64,000 bases of DNA. Origin: Procambarus clarkii. Taxonomy: Eukaryota; Arthropoda; Malacostraca; Decapoda; Cambaridae. Each line of letters opens with the position of its first letter. Position 1 is the first letter of the stretch. The notes below the pieces were generated by a model, which was not told the origin of the DNA, searched no databases, and worked only from the letters and a program-made list of their open reading frames with translations. This document shows, piece after piece, positions 10,791 through 21,256 of this stretch. A program made the translations under genes and the position numbers. Location: NCBI RefSeq assembly GCF_040958095.1, contig NC_091173.1, forward strand, positions 15,563,530-15,627,529, read 5' to 3'.

Positions 10791-10945
10791 GACATTAGCC
10801 TGGCATTTCGCGAGTACTTTGGCTTGGGTTCGAATCCTGACCGGGGAGGATTGACCGGGTGTCAATCCTTAAATGTAGCCTCTGTTCATTCAGCAGTGAA
10901 TGGGCACCTGGTTGTTAAACGATTCGGCAGGGTCGTATTTGAGTC
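10772..10945 (+). mobile_element. tRNA-derived SINE-2, 5' part
   Basis: The head CCCGTGGCGCAGTGGTAAGA carries an A-box, and GGGTTCGAATCC a B-box, within a 73-base tRNA-like unit. The body is shared with 24114-24377 (AATCCTTAAMTGTAGCCTCTG). The copy lacks the LINE-like tail and poly(A) of the second copy. Confidence 0.85.
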
Positions 10946-12110
10946 ACAGCCTGGTTGATCAGGTATCCTTTGGAGGTGTTTGTCAAGTTCTCTCTTGAAC
11001 GCTGTGAGGGGTCGGCCAGTTATGCCCCTTATGTGTAGTGGAAGCGTGTTGAACAGTCTCGGGCCTCTGATGTTGATAGAGTTCTATCTGAGTACCTGTT
11101 GCACCTCTGCTTTTCAACGGGGATATTCTGCACATCCTGCCATGCCTTCTGGTCTCATGTGATGTTATTACTGTGTGCAGGTTTGGGACCAGCCCCTCTA
11201 CTATTTTCCACGTATAAATTATTATGTATCTCTCCCGCCTGCGCTCAAGAGAATACAGATTTAGGCTCTTTAGTCGGTCCCAATAGTTTAGATGTTTTTC
11301 TGAGTGGATTCTAGCAGTAAAGGATCTCTGCACGCTCTCCAGGTCAGCAATTTCTCCAGCTTTGAAAGGGGCTGTCATTGTGCAGTAGTACTCTACTCTA
11401 GAGAACACTAGCGTCTTGAAAAGTATCATCATAGACTATATAGCATCTCTAGTGTGAAAGGTTCTTGTTATATAACCTGTCATTTTTCTTGCAGTTGTGA
11501 CGGCTACTTTATTGTGTTCTTTAAAGGTAAGATCTTCCGACATGAGTACAGCCAAATCCTTTACATTGCCTTTTCGTTCTATGTTATGATTTGACTGAGT
11601 TCTGAACATGGTTTCTGTTTTTATATTTTCATTTTTTTCCGTAGCGCATGAGCTGGAACTTATCTTCGTTAAATACCATATTATTTTCTGTAGACCATAG
11701 AAAGATCTGATCTACATCTGATTTGAGGTTTGCCGTATCCTCTAAGTTGTCTACTCTCATGAAAATCCTAGTTTCATCTGCAAAGGATGATACAGTACTA
11801 TAGATTGTGTCCTTGTCTATGTTCGATTTGAGGATGAGAAAAAGTACTGGAGCAACACAGTACCCTGGGGGACTGAGTTCTTCACGGTTGATGGATGAAA
11901 TTTTATTTTGTTGACTATTACACATTGAGTTCTGTTAGTCAGGAAATTGTAGATCCATCTGCCTATTTTTCCGGTAATTCCTTTTGAACGCATTTTATGT
12001 GCAATAACACCATGGTCACATTTGTCGAAGGCTTTTGTGAAATCTGTGTAAATTACATCAGCGTTTTGTTTGTCTTCCATGATATCTAATGCCATATCAT
12101 TAGATGCCAG
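10925..12110 (-). pseudogene. LINE-V reverse transcriptase remnant
   Basis: Minus-strand ORFs in order: 12095-11817 carries VIYTDFTKAFDKCDHGVI (RT motif A) and SVPQGTVL (motif B). 11925-11629 carries FADETRIF, where the usual FADD is altered to FADE. 11432-10983 carries LNLYSLERRRERY and the post-RT region, and the 3' end reads IPDQPGC-like. At least one frameshift lies between 11817 and 11925. With the YADD-box change this is a dead copy of a CR1/Jockey-group LINE. A related 3' part lies at 57700-58320. Confidence 0.85.
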
Positions 12111-12360
12111 AAGGGTGAATAGAAGAAGGGTCAGTAGAAGGGTGAATAAAATCCATGTAGTATAAAATATTATAACATTATCAGAAGTACTCTATACCGG
12201 TATCTATATATAGTCGTCTTCGTTATCAACAGGCAAAGAACTTTTTGGCTGTCTTATCTGCACGCTGTGACTGTGTTTATCTGTGACAGATAAACTGATT
12301 GTGCTGCTATGTGTGGCGATGACAGCGGCCGGCGAGCCTGATATAAAGCTGAAAACAAAT

Positions 12361-12470
12361 TAATTTTCTTTATTATGCACCCCATACCCATCCCGTGGGC
12401 GGTGGTGGAAAGGATTACAGAGGCACATAATCGGTACAGGAGTTGAACCCCATAGTTCGTTTAGATGATG
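12361..12470 (-). mobile_element. LINE 3' end (family W), inverted copy
   Basis: Complement of 9630-9785, from TTTATTATGCACCCCATACC to CAGGAGTTGAACCCCA. Confidence 0.65.
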
Positions 12471-13225
12471 ATGATAATAATAATAATTTGTATTTGCAAG
12501 AAGGTACAATGGGTTGGTGAGATTACATAAGACGTATTTTAACATGCAAAGCCATTAAAACGCATAGCGTTTCGGGCAGGTCCTTAATCGAACATATCTA
12601 AGGTAAGATGAAAAGGTACATTGTAGCAAGTTTTTACATCAACAAATAACTACAATGTAAGTTGACAGAGGTAGTTACACTGGTAAGGCTATGTCATAAG
12701 TACTAAATTGGGGAAGTGGGTAGTACAAGATACAGTGTGAGTTTGAAGCACAAGGTAGGAAACTGAGGATGAAATTAGGTACTTTTTGGTTTTACCTTTG
12801 AACGGGATGAGTTGGACAATTTTTTAATTTATCAGGGAGAGAGTTCCAAAGACTGGGTCCTTTTATTTGCATGGAGTGTTTACACAGATTTAGTCTGACT
12901 CTGGGGATATCAAAGAGATATTTATTTCTGGTGTGGTGCTCATGGGTTCTATTACATCGATCAAGGAAAAGTTTCAGTTCAAGATTAGCATTTAGGAACA
13001 TGGTTTTGTACATGTAGATAGTACGTGAGAATGTGTGGAGTGTATGTCTAGCATGTTAAGTGACTTAAACAAAGGGGCTGTGTGTTGTCTGAAGACAGAG
13101 TTTGTTATAGTACTGATAGCAGAGTTTTGCTGAGGGATGATAGGCTTGAGGTAATCTGCAGTGCTTGAACCCCATGACAGATACCGTATATAAGATATGG
13201 ATAGACTGCCACAAAGCAAGTGACA
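12471..13225 (-). pseudogene. 5'-truncated LINE, sister of the intact LINE at 13.3-18.3 kb
   Basis: Minus-strand frames contain LKLFLDRCNRTHEHHTRNKY, FDIPRVRLN and PSLWNSLPDKLKNC, closely matching the C-terminus of the ORF2 encoded at 14976-17918. A CCCGAAACGCTATGCG 3' UTR block and an (ATT)n tail follow. Only the C-terminal part of ORF2 remains and the frame is broken. It abuts the 5' end of the intact copy in head-to-head orientation. Confidence 0.85.
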
Positions 13226-13267
13226 ATCTTTTGAAGCTAGTTACACAATTGTTAATGTTACATACAC

Positions 13268-14335
13268 ATGTACATATATATACATCTATGTACACATATA
13301 CATAATCTTTTTATATCACAAGTGATTCAACAAGACTCTAACAATATCCGTGTTTCTCCGTCTGGAAGCTCTGGGGTCCGGGGTGGCGGGGCTGCCCTCC
13401 CCTCCACCCCATTGAGCAAGGGAGCAGAGTCCTCTCAACCCTCTCCTATGACCATGCTAGCATCCCAGTATAATCAACTCAAGCGAGCTTCCGGTCCCTC
13501 ACCGGAATTCACTAACTGGACCGAGAATCAGTGGTTCAAAAAGTTGTGCCTAGTCCTCGAGTCACAAAATACTATCATCTTGAGTCTTCTCAACGAGAAT
13601 CTAGCGAACCGCGCTAATCTCCCACAACAACAACAAGAAATAACCCTCCTCCGCGAGGATATTAGAAACTATAAGGCTAGCCAAGACCAACTACAGCATG
13701 ATTTGAATGATCTCCATGAGGAAAACAACCTTCGGAAAACTGATGAAGCCTTAAAAAAACAGGAGGAAGCTCTCAGCAAAATGACTGCATGTATCAGTAC
13801 ATTTTCAGCCCAACGTTCCGTCTCCCAGGAGGAACAAGACCAGCAAAAGCTGCTAGACTCTGTTATCGTGTCGTCCCAAGATATACCTGTGGAACATGAA
13901 GGTGAAAATTGTGTCGAAATAGCTCAGGATCTCTTAAAAAACAAATTGCAGCTCAGTCTAAACAAAACTGACGTTATTGCTGCCTACAGAGTAGGCAAAA
14001 AGAATCCATCAGGTCTAAATCAACGGAAAATTCGCCTGAAGCTGTCTTCCCAGTTCACGAAATCCCATCTAGTCCGGACAGCTGCATCCCAACGGAAGGG
14101 ATTATACATCAACGAGTGCTTGACCAGGAACAGACAACAAATCCTCTACCGCCTGCGTCAAATCCGTCAACAAAACCCAGATGCGATTCATCAGTGCTTC
14201 GTTAGAGATGGTCTGATAAAGGTGAGAAAAACCGCAGCGGGCAAAATGTTTACAATTACTAGAGAAGAAAACCTCAACACTTTCCTCTCCCAATGTGGTT
14301 TGTCTCACCTTATCACTCCCAATGAATTAACTTAA
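13268..14335 (+). CDS. LINE ORF1 protein (355 aa), intact
   Basis: This is the first ORF of a non-LTR retrotransposon. The N-terminal third is Ser/Gly/Pro-rich. Residues about 100-180 are Gln/Glu/Leu-rich with heptad spacing (LLREDIRNYKASQDQLQHDL), a likely coiled coil for multimerisation. Residues about 220-350 form a basic block containing KIRLKLSSQF, TAASQRKGLYINECLTRNRQ and VRDGLIKVRK, which resembles the nucleic-acid-binding C-terminal half of ORF1 proteins in CR1/L2/L1-type LINEs. The start ATG at 13268 is the first in frame, and later Met codons (for example at about 13448) are also possible. ORF2 follows after a 640-bp spacer. Its role would be binding element RNA in a ribonucleoprotein. 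Function is inferred from position and composition. Confidence 0.75.
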   Translation: MYIYIHLCTHIHNLFISQVIQQDSNNIRVSPSGSSGVRGGGAALPSTPLSKGAESSQPSPMTMLASQYNQLKRASGPSPEFTNWTENQWFKKLCLVLESQNTIILSLLNENLANRANLPQQQQEITLLREDIRNYKASQDQLQHDLNDLHEENNLRKTDEALKKQEEALSKMTACISTFSAQRSVSQEEQDQQKLLDSVIVSSQDIPVEHEGENCVEIAQDLLKNKLQLSLNKTDVIAAYRVGKKNPSGLNQRKIRLKLSSQFTKSHLVRTAASQRKGLYINECLTRNRQQILYRLRQIRQQNPDAIHQCFVRDGLIKVRKTAAGKMFTITREENLNTFLSQCGLSHLITPNELT

Positions 14336-14975
14336 TTAACCCCCTGTCAACTAGTGGGGCTAGGTATCCTAAGTCTCCTTGGTTCATTTTCTGACTTAAT
14401 TTTTAACTTACTCTTACCTAGTCATTTACCGAAATTATTTAATTGAGTGTATTAAGTAGTTCTTCAGGTCTTTTTAATTATACAGTCATTACTGAACTAT
14501 CTATAGTTATTAATCATTAGCTTAAATTTGCCTATGTTTATTATTCAACTTTTCTTTGATTTCATTTATTACCTAGGTTGCCTAGCCTCGCCATGCTCCC
14601 TTACTCCATTGTACCCCTGGCTTTGCCTGCATCTCAAATTGCAAATTGTTACTTACAGTGTACCTGAGAGTACTCGTAAGCAATCTACCTCATTTTTTCT
14701 TTTTTTCATTTTTGCTCAATTTGTGTTTTTTTTTTTAGTCTTGCTTATATTTTTTGTTTTGTATTTCTATATCTTGTGTTTTGTATAGTCCATGTTTACA
14801 TGTTTTTTCTTTAATCTCATTAATTGCCTAGGTTGCCTAGCCTAGCCATACTCCCTTACTCCATTGTACCCCTGTAAGCCCCTTTTGTGTTTGTTTTGTA
14901 CAGTATTGTGTATATATTTTTCCCTTTTTTTTAGCTTATTTTTGCTTATTTCTGATTCTACAATCAGCTTTTTTT
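14336..14975 (+). repeat. LINE inter-ORF spacer with an internal direct repeat
   Basis: The T-rich spacer between ORF1 and ORF2 contains the block CCTAGGTTGCCTAGCC then ATRCTCCCTTACTCCATTG twice, at about 14571 and 14826, 255 bp apart. The long spacer is unusual for a two-ORF LINE, whose ORFs normally lie close together or overlap. Confidence 0.7.
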
Positions 14976-17918
14976 ATGCAGACAAGTATAGACCCAGAAC
15001 TTAACCTCTTATCCACTATCTATGACAATAATCACTTTAATGATCTAAATTGCAGATATTTTGCAGCACATGATGTAAACAATGTATTAACTCATAATCA
15101 CAATATCTCTGTAATCAATTTGAACGTTAGATCCCTAGGTAAACACTTCGATGATGTTAGTGCCTTGATTGAAACTATTGGCAACAAATTCTCTTTTATT
15201 ATACTTACTGAAACATGGTTGAAAGAGGATACTACTCATCTCTTTAACATGCCTAACTACTCAGCAATTCACAACTGTCGCCAACTTCAGAGAGGTGGTG
15301 GCACTGCTCTTTACTACCACCAAGAACTAACATGCTTAAAAGTAATTAGAACTAGAGACTGCTATGGGGAGTATATCTTCGCCAGCTTCAGAGTCAAGGG
15401 TGCCGAGTCTGTCCTGTCTGTGGGTGCAGTCTATAGAATTCCCAACACTGATGTGTCTGAATTCAACTCAAACCTTAGAAATCTAATACTTGATAACAGA
15501 CTGAACAAAAACCACCTAATTATCGCAGGGGACTTTAATATTGACCTCTGCGAGCCAGAACACCCTACTGCTGTTAGCTTCCTCAACTGTATGAATTCCT
15601 GCTTCCTCATACCCTTAATCACTAGACCTACTAGAATCACTGATAGCACTGCCACGACTCTAGATCACATCTGGACCAACATAACCTCTCCGCTTACTTC
15701 AGGTATAATCACCGATAGCACTACAGACCACTACCCCACATTTCTCTTAACTAACATTAGCACACCACCTCTAGAAACAAGGGAGTTAAGCTTTAGGCTG
15801 CACAATGAAACTGCTATAAACAATTTTATAACTGCTGCTGATAATGTCAACTGGGAGTCCGAGTTAGGTAACATAGGGGACATCAACCTAGCAGTGCAAT
15901 CTTTTCTACAAACAACTCTTAGCCTTTATAACACCCACTGTCCTAGGCTTACAAAACAAGTCACAAGCAAAAGGCTTAACAATCCTTGGCTTACAAAGGG
16001 AATACTGAAATCCATTAACAAAAAACACGACCTTGAGAAGAAGTATAGGTTAGGAATTGTCTCCAAAGAATTCTCAAAGAATTACTCATTATTGCTATCT
16101 AAGATAATTAGACGAGCCAAAACTAAATACTACGAAGATAAATTTACTCAAATAAAGAGCAACATTAAACAAACTTGGAGCACAATTTCACAAATATTGG
16201 GATCAAAGAAATCTTTAAATAACAAACCGACTCTCCTGTCTAATAACGATGGTCAGCTTTCAGCCTCTGATTCTGCTATTGAGTTCAATAGGTTCTTCTC
16301 TTCCATTGGTTCATCCCTTGCAAATGATATTCCATCTTCCAGTACTGACATTAAGGACTATCTTACAGGTAACTATCCACAGTCTCTGTACCTAAAGCCT
16401 ATTAACTCCACTGACGTCAATGAGATAATCCTTTCCCTTAAAACCAAGTCTGGTGCCCTTGAGGAGATACCAACTTTAATTTACAAAAAAGCCTCCAGAT
16501 CTTTAGCCCCTGCTATTGCTTTGCTCTTCAACAAGTCACTTGAACTCCAAACCTTTCCAGATATTCTAAAAAAAGCGAGAGTAACGCCTGTCCACAAATG
16601 TGGTGACCCCACAGATGTTAACAACTACAGACCTATATCAATCCTGCCAAACTTGTCAAAAAATTTTGAAAAACTTATATATAAGCAGCTTTACTCATAT
16701 CTAGCCAAACTCAATATACTTAGCCCTTGCCAATATGGCTTCAGACCCAAAAAAAGCACTAACGATGCACTTATTAGTATGCTTAACTCGATTCATACAG
16801 CTCTTGATAAAAAGGAGTTCCCTGTTGGGTTATTTGTGGACCTGCGTAAAGCTTTTGATACTGTCAACCACCATAACCTTCTTCTTAAATTACATCATTA
16901 TGGAGTCAGAGGACACTCCCTACAATACCTCGAGTCCTACCTTACTGACAGGCTCCAATATGTTTCTGTGAATAATACAATTTCTCCCACCCTACCCATC
17001 AACATTGGTGTTCCTCAGGGCAGCATACTTGGCCCTCTCCTCTTTCTCATCTACATTAATGACCTTCCAAATGCCTCCCAACACCTCAAACCAATTCTAT
17101 TTGCTGACGACACAACCTTCATTTACTCCAGTCCTGACCCTCTTGCTCTAAATGCCACAGTAAATACTGAGCTAAATAAAGTCCATCTTTGGCTAACTGC
17201 CAACAAACTCACCCTTAACATTGACAAAACTTTCTATATTCTGTTTGGCAATAAATCCTCTAGTCATATAAATCTCAAAATAAACAATACCCAAATTTGT
17301 AACAAATTAGATGGCAAATTCCTTGGCATTCTCATTGACCACAAGCTGAATTTCCAGGGACACATTCTAAATATATCAAAAAAAGTTTCAAAAACTGTGG
17401 GCATTCTTTCTAAGATCAGATATTATGTTCCACGCCCTGCCCTGGTGACTCTCTATTACTCCCTTATCTATCCTTATCTCAACTATGGTATTTGTGCTTG
17501 GGGTTCTACTACCCAAAATCACTTACGTCCTCTAATTACCCAACACAAAGCTGCTATTAGAACAATATCCAACTCTGGCCCCAGACATCACTCGGTACCC
17601 CTACTCAAATCTCTGAATATGTTAGATATTAAGTCACTGCACATTCTCTCATGTGTATTATACATATATAAAACGCTAAACTATATTGCCAATCCTGATC
17701 TTAAAAGCTTCATAGAAGGTTGTAACAGAACCCATGAGCACCACACCAGAAATAAATACAGTTTTGATATTCCTAGAGTACGTCTTAATCAAACTAGAAA
17801 TGCTCTGCAAATCAAGGGGCCCAGAATGTGGAATGACCTTCCCAACCATGTTAAAGACTGTACCTCTCTCAACCAGTTTAAGATAAAAACTAAACACTAC
17901 CTAATAAATTCCCTGTAA
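14976..17918 (+). CDS. LINE ORF2 polyprotein: endonuclease + reverse transcriptase (980 aa), intact
   Basis: The N-terminal apurinic-type endonuclease spans about residues 45-260: NLNVRSL, LTETWLK (about residue 77), AGDFNIDL (about 184), TTLDHIW and TDHYPT, so the catalytic Asn, Glu, Asp and His positions all look filled. The reverse transcriptase runs from about 525 to 790: YRPISILPNL, FVDLRKAFDTV (motif A, about 622), GVPQGSILGPLLFLIYIND (motif B), and FADDT (motif C, about 709, both aspartates present). A C-terminal domain with CNRTHEHHTRNKY follows. The frame is open from ATG to stop with no interruption. Length and motif order fit the CR1/L2/Rex/Jockey group of LINEs, but I did not assign a clade. 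It would nick target DNA and prime cDNA synthesis on it. With ORF1 also open, this copy is young and possibly competent. Confidence 0.93.
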   Translation: MQTSIDPELNLLSTIYDNNHFNDLNCRYFAAHDVNNVLTHNHNISVINLNVRSLGKHFDDVSALIETIGNKFSFIILTETWLKEDTTHLFNMPNYSAIHNCRQLQRGGGTALYYHQELTCLKVIRTRDCYGEYIFASFRVKGAESVLSVGAVYRIPNTDVSEFNSNLRNLILDNRLNKNHLIIAGDFNIDLCEPEHPTAVSFLNCMNSCFLIPLITRPTRITDSTATTLDHIWTNITSPLTSGIITDSTTDHYPTFLLTNISTPPLETRELSFRLHNETAINNFITAADNVNWESELGNIGDINLAVQSFLQTTLSLYNTHCPRLTKQVTSKRLNNPWLTKGILKSINKKHDLEKKYRLGIVSKEFSKNYSLLLSKIIRRAKTKYYEDKFTQIKSNIKQTWSTISQILGSKKSLNNKPTLLSNNDGQLSASDSAIEFNRFFSSIGSSLANDIPSSSTDIKDYLTGNYPQSLYLKPINSTDVNEIILSLKTKSGALEEIPTLIYKKASRSLAPAIALLFNKSLELQTFPDILKKARVTPVHKCGDPTDVNNYRPISILPNLSKNFEKLIYKQLYSYLAKLNILSPCQYGFRPKKSTNDALISMLNSIHTALDKKEFPVGLFVDLRKAFDTVNHHNLLLKLHHYGVRGHSLQYLESYLTDRLQYVSVNNTISPTLPINIGVPQGSILGPLLFLIYINDLPNASQHLKPILFADDTTFIYSSPDPLALNATVNTELNKVHLWLTANKLTLNIDKTFYILFGNKSSSHINLKINNTQICNKLDGKFLGILIDHKLNFQGHILNISKKVSKTVGILSKIRYYVPRPALVTLYYSLIYPYLNYGICAWGSTTQNHLRPLITQHKAAIRTISNSGPRHHSVPLLKSLNMLDIKSLHILSCVLYIYKTLNYIANPDLKSFIEGCNRTHEHHTRNKYSFDIPRVRLNQTRNALQIKGPRMWNDLPNHVKDCTSLNQFKIKTKHYLINSL

Positions 17919-17953
17919 TCTACCTCACTCCTCTATTGTCAACCCATGTCTGT

Positions 17954-17987
<34 letters not shown>

Positions 17988-18255
17988 CAACACTGTCAAC
18001 CTGTTGTATTTGTGCTGCTTTTTCAGTCATGTTCCCCCTTTTTTTATCTTTATTTGTATTTGTTCTCAACACTTTTTATTCTTTATGCTCAATTAGTATT
18101 AAGTTCTAGATATTTATGTTTTTCTTGCCCGAAACGCATTGCGTAATAGTGGCTTTAGGCATTGTATGTACTAGCTCTATCTATATATCAATCCATTAAT
18201 GTAACATCACTTGTATGTATATACCTTACCTGAATAAACATCTGAATCTGAAAAC
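17919..18255 (+). mobile_element. LINE 3' UTR with T29 run
   Basis: Follows ORF2. It has a run of 29 T at 17956-17984, then CCCGAAACGCATTGCG and AGTGGCTTTAGGCATTG, and ends CCTGAATAAACATCTGAATC then TGAAAA. Related 3' ends occur at 12471-12600 (-), 59085-59240 (-) and in the SINE-2 tail at 24304-24377. Confidence 0.8.
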
Positions 18256-18419
18256 AAGAGACTCACGACAGTCACTATACAAGGCACTTTACATCTATGG
18301 TGAGTCACACAGTTACTAGTCTTGCTCCACACCCACCCAACTGGGCGGCAGCTTTACAGTCATGTGCAGGCTGCACCAGTCAGCAAATTTTGGATACCTC
18401 GCTAAGATTCCTGGCAGTA

Positions 18420-19015
18420 CATCATTATGAATGAAATACTTACACATTTATTGGACACCATGAGGGTGTTCTCTGAATTCCGCGATTTTTTCACATTTCA
18501 TTATATAATGACGCAAAGTATGCGAATAATTCTGCTGACAGTTTAAATTTAGTCAAATCTACATCAGATGATGTTGTAAATTCCCAGAAGTACTTGTAGC
18601 CGAGCCTAACCATAGCAGTGGTAACATCTAGAAGTCTGCTAACCATATTGGATGACCCATACCCGTGCGGTTCTTCCTGCATAATAGAATGATGATAGGT
18701 GAAGTAACTGGTGTGCATTTCACTTTGCCTGAAGTCTACGAGATTTTGTTGATATTCCCGGAATATTACTGCCCTCAGGCTGCTCAAAGGCAGTCCAAGA
18801 TGGTAATCAATTCCCTCTTTATGACCAAAGGTTTTGGCTAACTCATCAGTTCTATCATTCATTCGGAGACCAATGTGGGAAGGAATCCACAGGAGACAAA
18901 CTCTGACTTCATCATTGATTATTTCATTATACGTGTGTAGCTTCAAACACAAGCATGTCACAGTTATGCCTTGGAAAGCTGAAGCCATGTCTAACCTATA
19001 ACAACAATGAGTCAT
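18420..19015 (-). pseudogene. RNase H domain fragment of an I-group-like LINE
   Basis: The 174-codon ORF contains VCLLWIPSHIGLRMNDRTDE and LAKTFG, the C-terminal part of a retroelement RNase H (WIPSHxG..xNxxxDxLA), followed by the linker with MVRLGYKYFWE. The upstream RT is absent. The same downstream region recurs at 23880-24101 (-) and 25640-25900 (+), where it ends in a Cys/His motif of the form CKLC..LGHTLQHYIC. RNase H plus a Cys/His tail is typical of I/Nimb-type LINEs. Truncated, inactive. Confidence 0.8.
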
Positions 19016-20189
19016 TCATAAAAAAATACAACACAGATGCTTTGTCTAACATTCAAAACTTGTTAATATACAAGAAGTGCATACTTTATTTTTAACGTGA
19101 GCATTGAGTCTTTGTTTATACACCAGCCGATTCAAATTCCCTGTAACCGTTATAGCTATGAACAATGTTATCAGGAAGTGGTTGTATGAGGGCCAAGCAG
19201 TCTTATCACAACGAGGGCCAGGCACAGTAGACGACTCGTCTCGCTCAAGGTACCATATTTTATATATCTTATTTATATTAGACAAAATATGCTCTGGATA
19301 GGTCCTGAAACTAGGGATATTAGGATATTTATTTTGTAATTTGTTGTACACATGGCTACGAAGTGTTTGGATTATGATTACTGTCTTCAGAACTGCAAGG
19401 AGAGTACCAAGTAAGTCAGCGGAGAGGAAGCGAAGTGGAAGAGAGGCAGTAAATGGGTCAGTGGAGGAGAGGGAGAGTGGAGGTAAGCAAGTTGATGAGA
19501 GTGGAGAGAGGTTGGCAAGTGAAAGGGAACTGGTGGAGCTTGGTCAACGCAAGCAGCAGCGAATTTATCATCTCCCAGAGTCTTGCCAGCAGATACAGGC
19601 ATGTTAACTACCTGTGGAAACAAGAGGAATGGGGAAAAAATAAAAGATGGAAACAATGATTGTTTTGGCTGTACAACAAGTCTAAATGAAGTGGACAGAA
19701 ATATTGTTGGACTCACCTTGCAGGGCCACAAGTTCTTAAAGAATAAATCCAAAGGCTCAATATGTGCCAACATCCATAAGATGAATCAGTTTGGCTTGGC
19801 AGGTGGATTTGAAGAGTCCACAAGCCTACTGTGTGTAATATAGTTACAGTCCATGGTGTAGGCTGTAATTTGTGACCCACATAAGCTTGCAGTGTGTGGT
19901 ATACACACAGCACTGCTGCCTGTTACTAATTCGGAAATTTTAGCCAAAATGAGGCGGACGCAATGTAAACCGATTAAAATCAAAAGAATCTAGCAAAATG
20001 TTTGCATTTTATTATACTTCGGAAACTTTGTGTAAATATTTGATTTGGTTTAACAAAAGACGATATTTATAAATATGGTATTTTGCGCCAGTGATTTAGC
20101 GCTCTTGGGGCAGCAATGTAATGAGTATTTGATAAAATACCAGCTTATCCTTAACCCCGACTATTCGACCATTGATTATTTAGATTGGT
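19016..20189. other. unassigned sequence, partly purine-rich
   Basis: Between 19400 and 19660 there is a G/A-rich segment with overlapping ORFs on both strands but no recognisable domain. No gene is called. Confidence 0.35.
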
Positions 20190-20243
20190 TTATGAAGATT
20201 AAGCCACCCAAGAGATAGCACGGGCATAAATAGCCCGTAAGTG
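20190..20243 (-). repeat. Hairpin-pair tail repeat, family A, inverted
   Basis: AGATTAAGCCACCCAAGAG then GCACGGGCATAAATAGCCCGT: the complement of the unit at 2719. Confidence 0.7.
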
Positions 20244-20575
20244 GTAGATGTTTTGTTTAGAAAAATGTATACTGTGTGTTGAGGTCGCATTTAATCGTAA
20301 AGCTGCTATCGCGGGGAGGATACTGCCTAACTGTAGTTTTGAGGGTGTCCAGCTGCTGGACACCTTTTTTGATCAGAAGAGTGGCAGTGTTGATGGCTTC
20401 AGGCTGGTTACTGCAAGATTCAGGAACTACTGCAAAGTTCTTCTAAGGTCGTTGGTTGCTTCACATTCCAGGAGATAGTAAGTAGTGGATTTTCTGTGAT
20501 TGTTTGGCAGAAGATGCATTCTCTCTGTCGGGATTCACCAATCTCCCAATTGCATCTGTAACCTACGGATTATTC

Positions 20576-20650
20576 AATGTTGTTGTTGTTATAGATTCAG
20601 CTACTCGAAACAAGTTCCAAGCAGCACGGGCTATGGTGAGCCCGTAACTT
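20576..20650 (-). repeat. Hairpin-pair tail repeat, family B
   Basis: A (GTT)n run, AGATTCAGCTACT, a weak GAAACAAGTTCC stem, then the hairpin ACGGGCTATGGTGAGCCCGT. The second copy at 36766-36842 has two perfect stems. The organisation parallels family A but the sequence is different. Confidence 0.65.
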
Positions 20651-20685
20651 ACCTGGCACAGGAGCGGTGCTGTGTGTTGGGATTA

Positions 20686-20748
20686 TTCAGATTGATTGAT
20701 GAAGATTAAACCACCCAAGAGGTGGCACGGGCATGAATAGCCCGTAAG
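20686..20748 (-). repeat. Hairpin-pair tail repeat, family A, inverted
   Basis: (TTGA)n, AAGATTAAA, CCACCCAAGAGGTGG hairpin and ACGGGCATGAATAGCCCGT hairpin, both with perfect stems. Confidence 0.72.
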
Positions 20749-20984
20749 GGATTATTCAATTGATTGATTGCTTATATAATCGGTCCACACCTCACCATCC
20801 TCTAGCAGGTAAGGAAGAGGTATGAATTTGCAGTTAGTGGATTAAGTAGATTTAACAAACCCATCTCATTATCTGCACATAAGCTAATAAGTTTGGAGCA
20901 AGTATATTACTGACATAATATACTTGATAACATATGAAATTGTGTTTTTACACTTCAGAGTTTTTCAGTTGCAATTTAGCTGAA

Positions 20985-21062
20985 TTTACCTGCAAGGGCC
21001 ACTAACACACTAGTGGCCTTGACGAGGACAGGAAGCCGGCGGCTTGTCAAAAGTCCCCAAAG
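20985..21062 (-). mobile_element. LINE-Y 3' end
   Basis: GGGCCACTAACACACTAGTG then GCCTTGACGAGGACAGGAAG, the same terminal block as at 8966 and 22630. Confidence 0.6.
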
Positions 21063-21091
21063 GTAATGTCGAATGCTCTATGTATTCACCC

Positions 21092-21246
21092 AGTTGTGCT
21101 TGCGGGGGTTGAACTCTGCTCTTTTGGCCCGCCTCTCGATTATCAATCAATCAACTGTTACTACTATTTTTATTTTTTTTCACACACACACACCGTTGAG
21201 AGGCGGGACCAAAGAACCAGAGCTCAACCCCCGCAAGCACAACTAG
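21092..21246. repeat. Inverted pair of LINE-X 3' ends
   Basis: Arms at 21092-21140 and 21197-21246 are near-complementary (TTGTGCTTGCGGGGGTTGAA against TCAACCCCCGCAAGCACAAC). They are separated by a short T-rich and (CA)n spacer. Confidence 0.8.
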
Positions 21247-21256
21247 GTAAGTACAC

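Noticed and set aside
15431-17897. ORFs overlapping the LINE ORF2 in other frames
   Set aside because: Shadows of the 980-codon ORF2, with no domain of their own.
19341-19843. Overlapping ORFs on both strands in the purine-rich segment
   Set aside because: Low-complexity Glu/Arg/Ser or Leu/Pro/Ser translations, with no domain, splice sites or repeat match.
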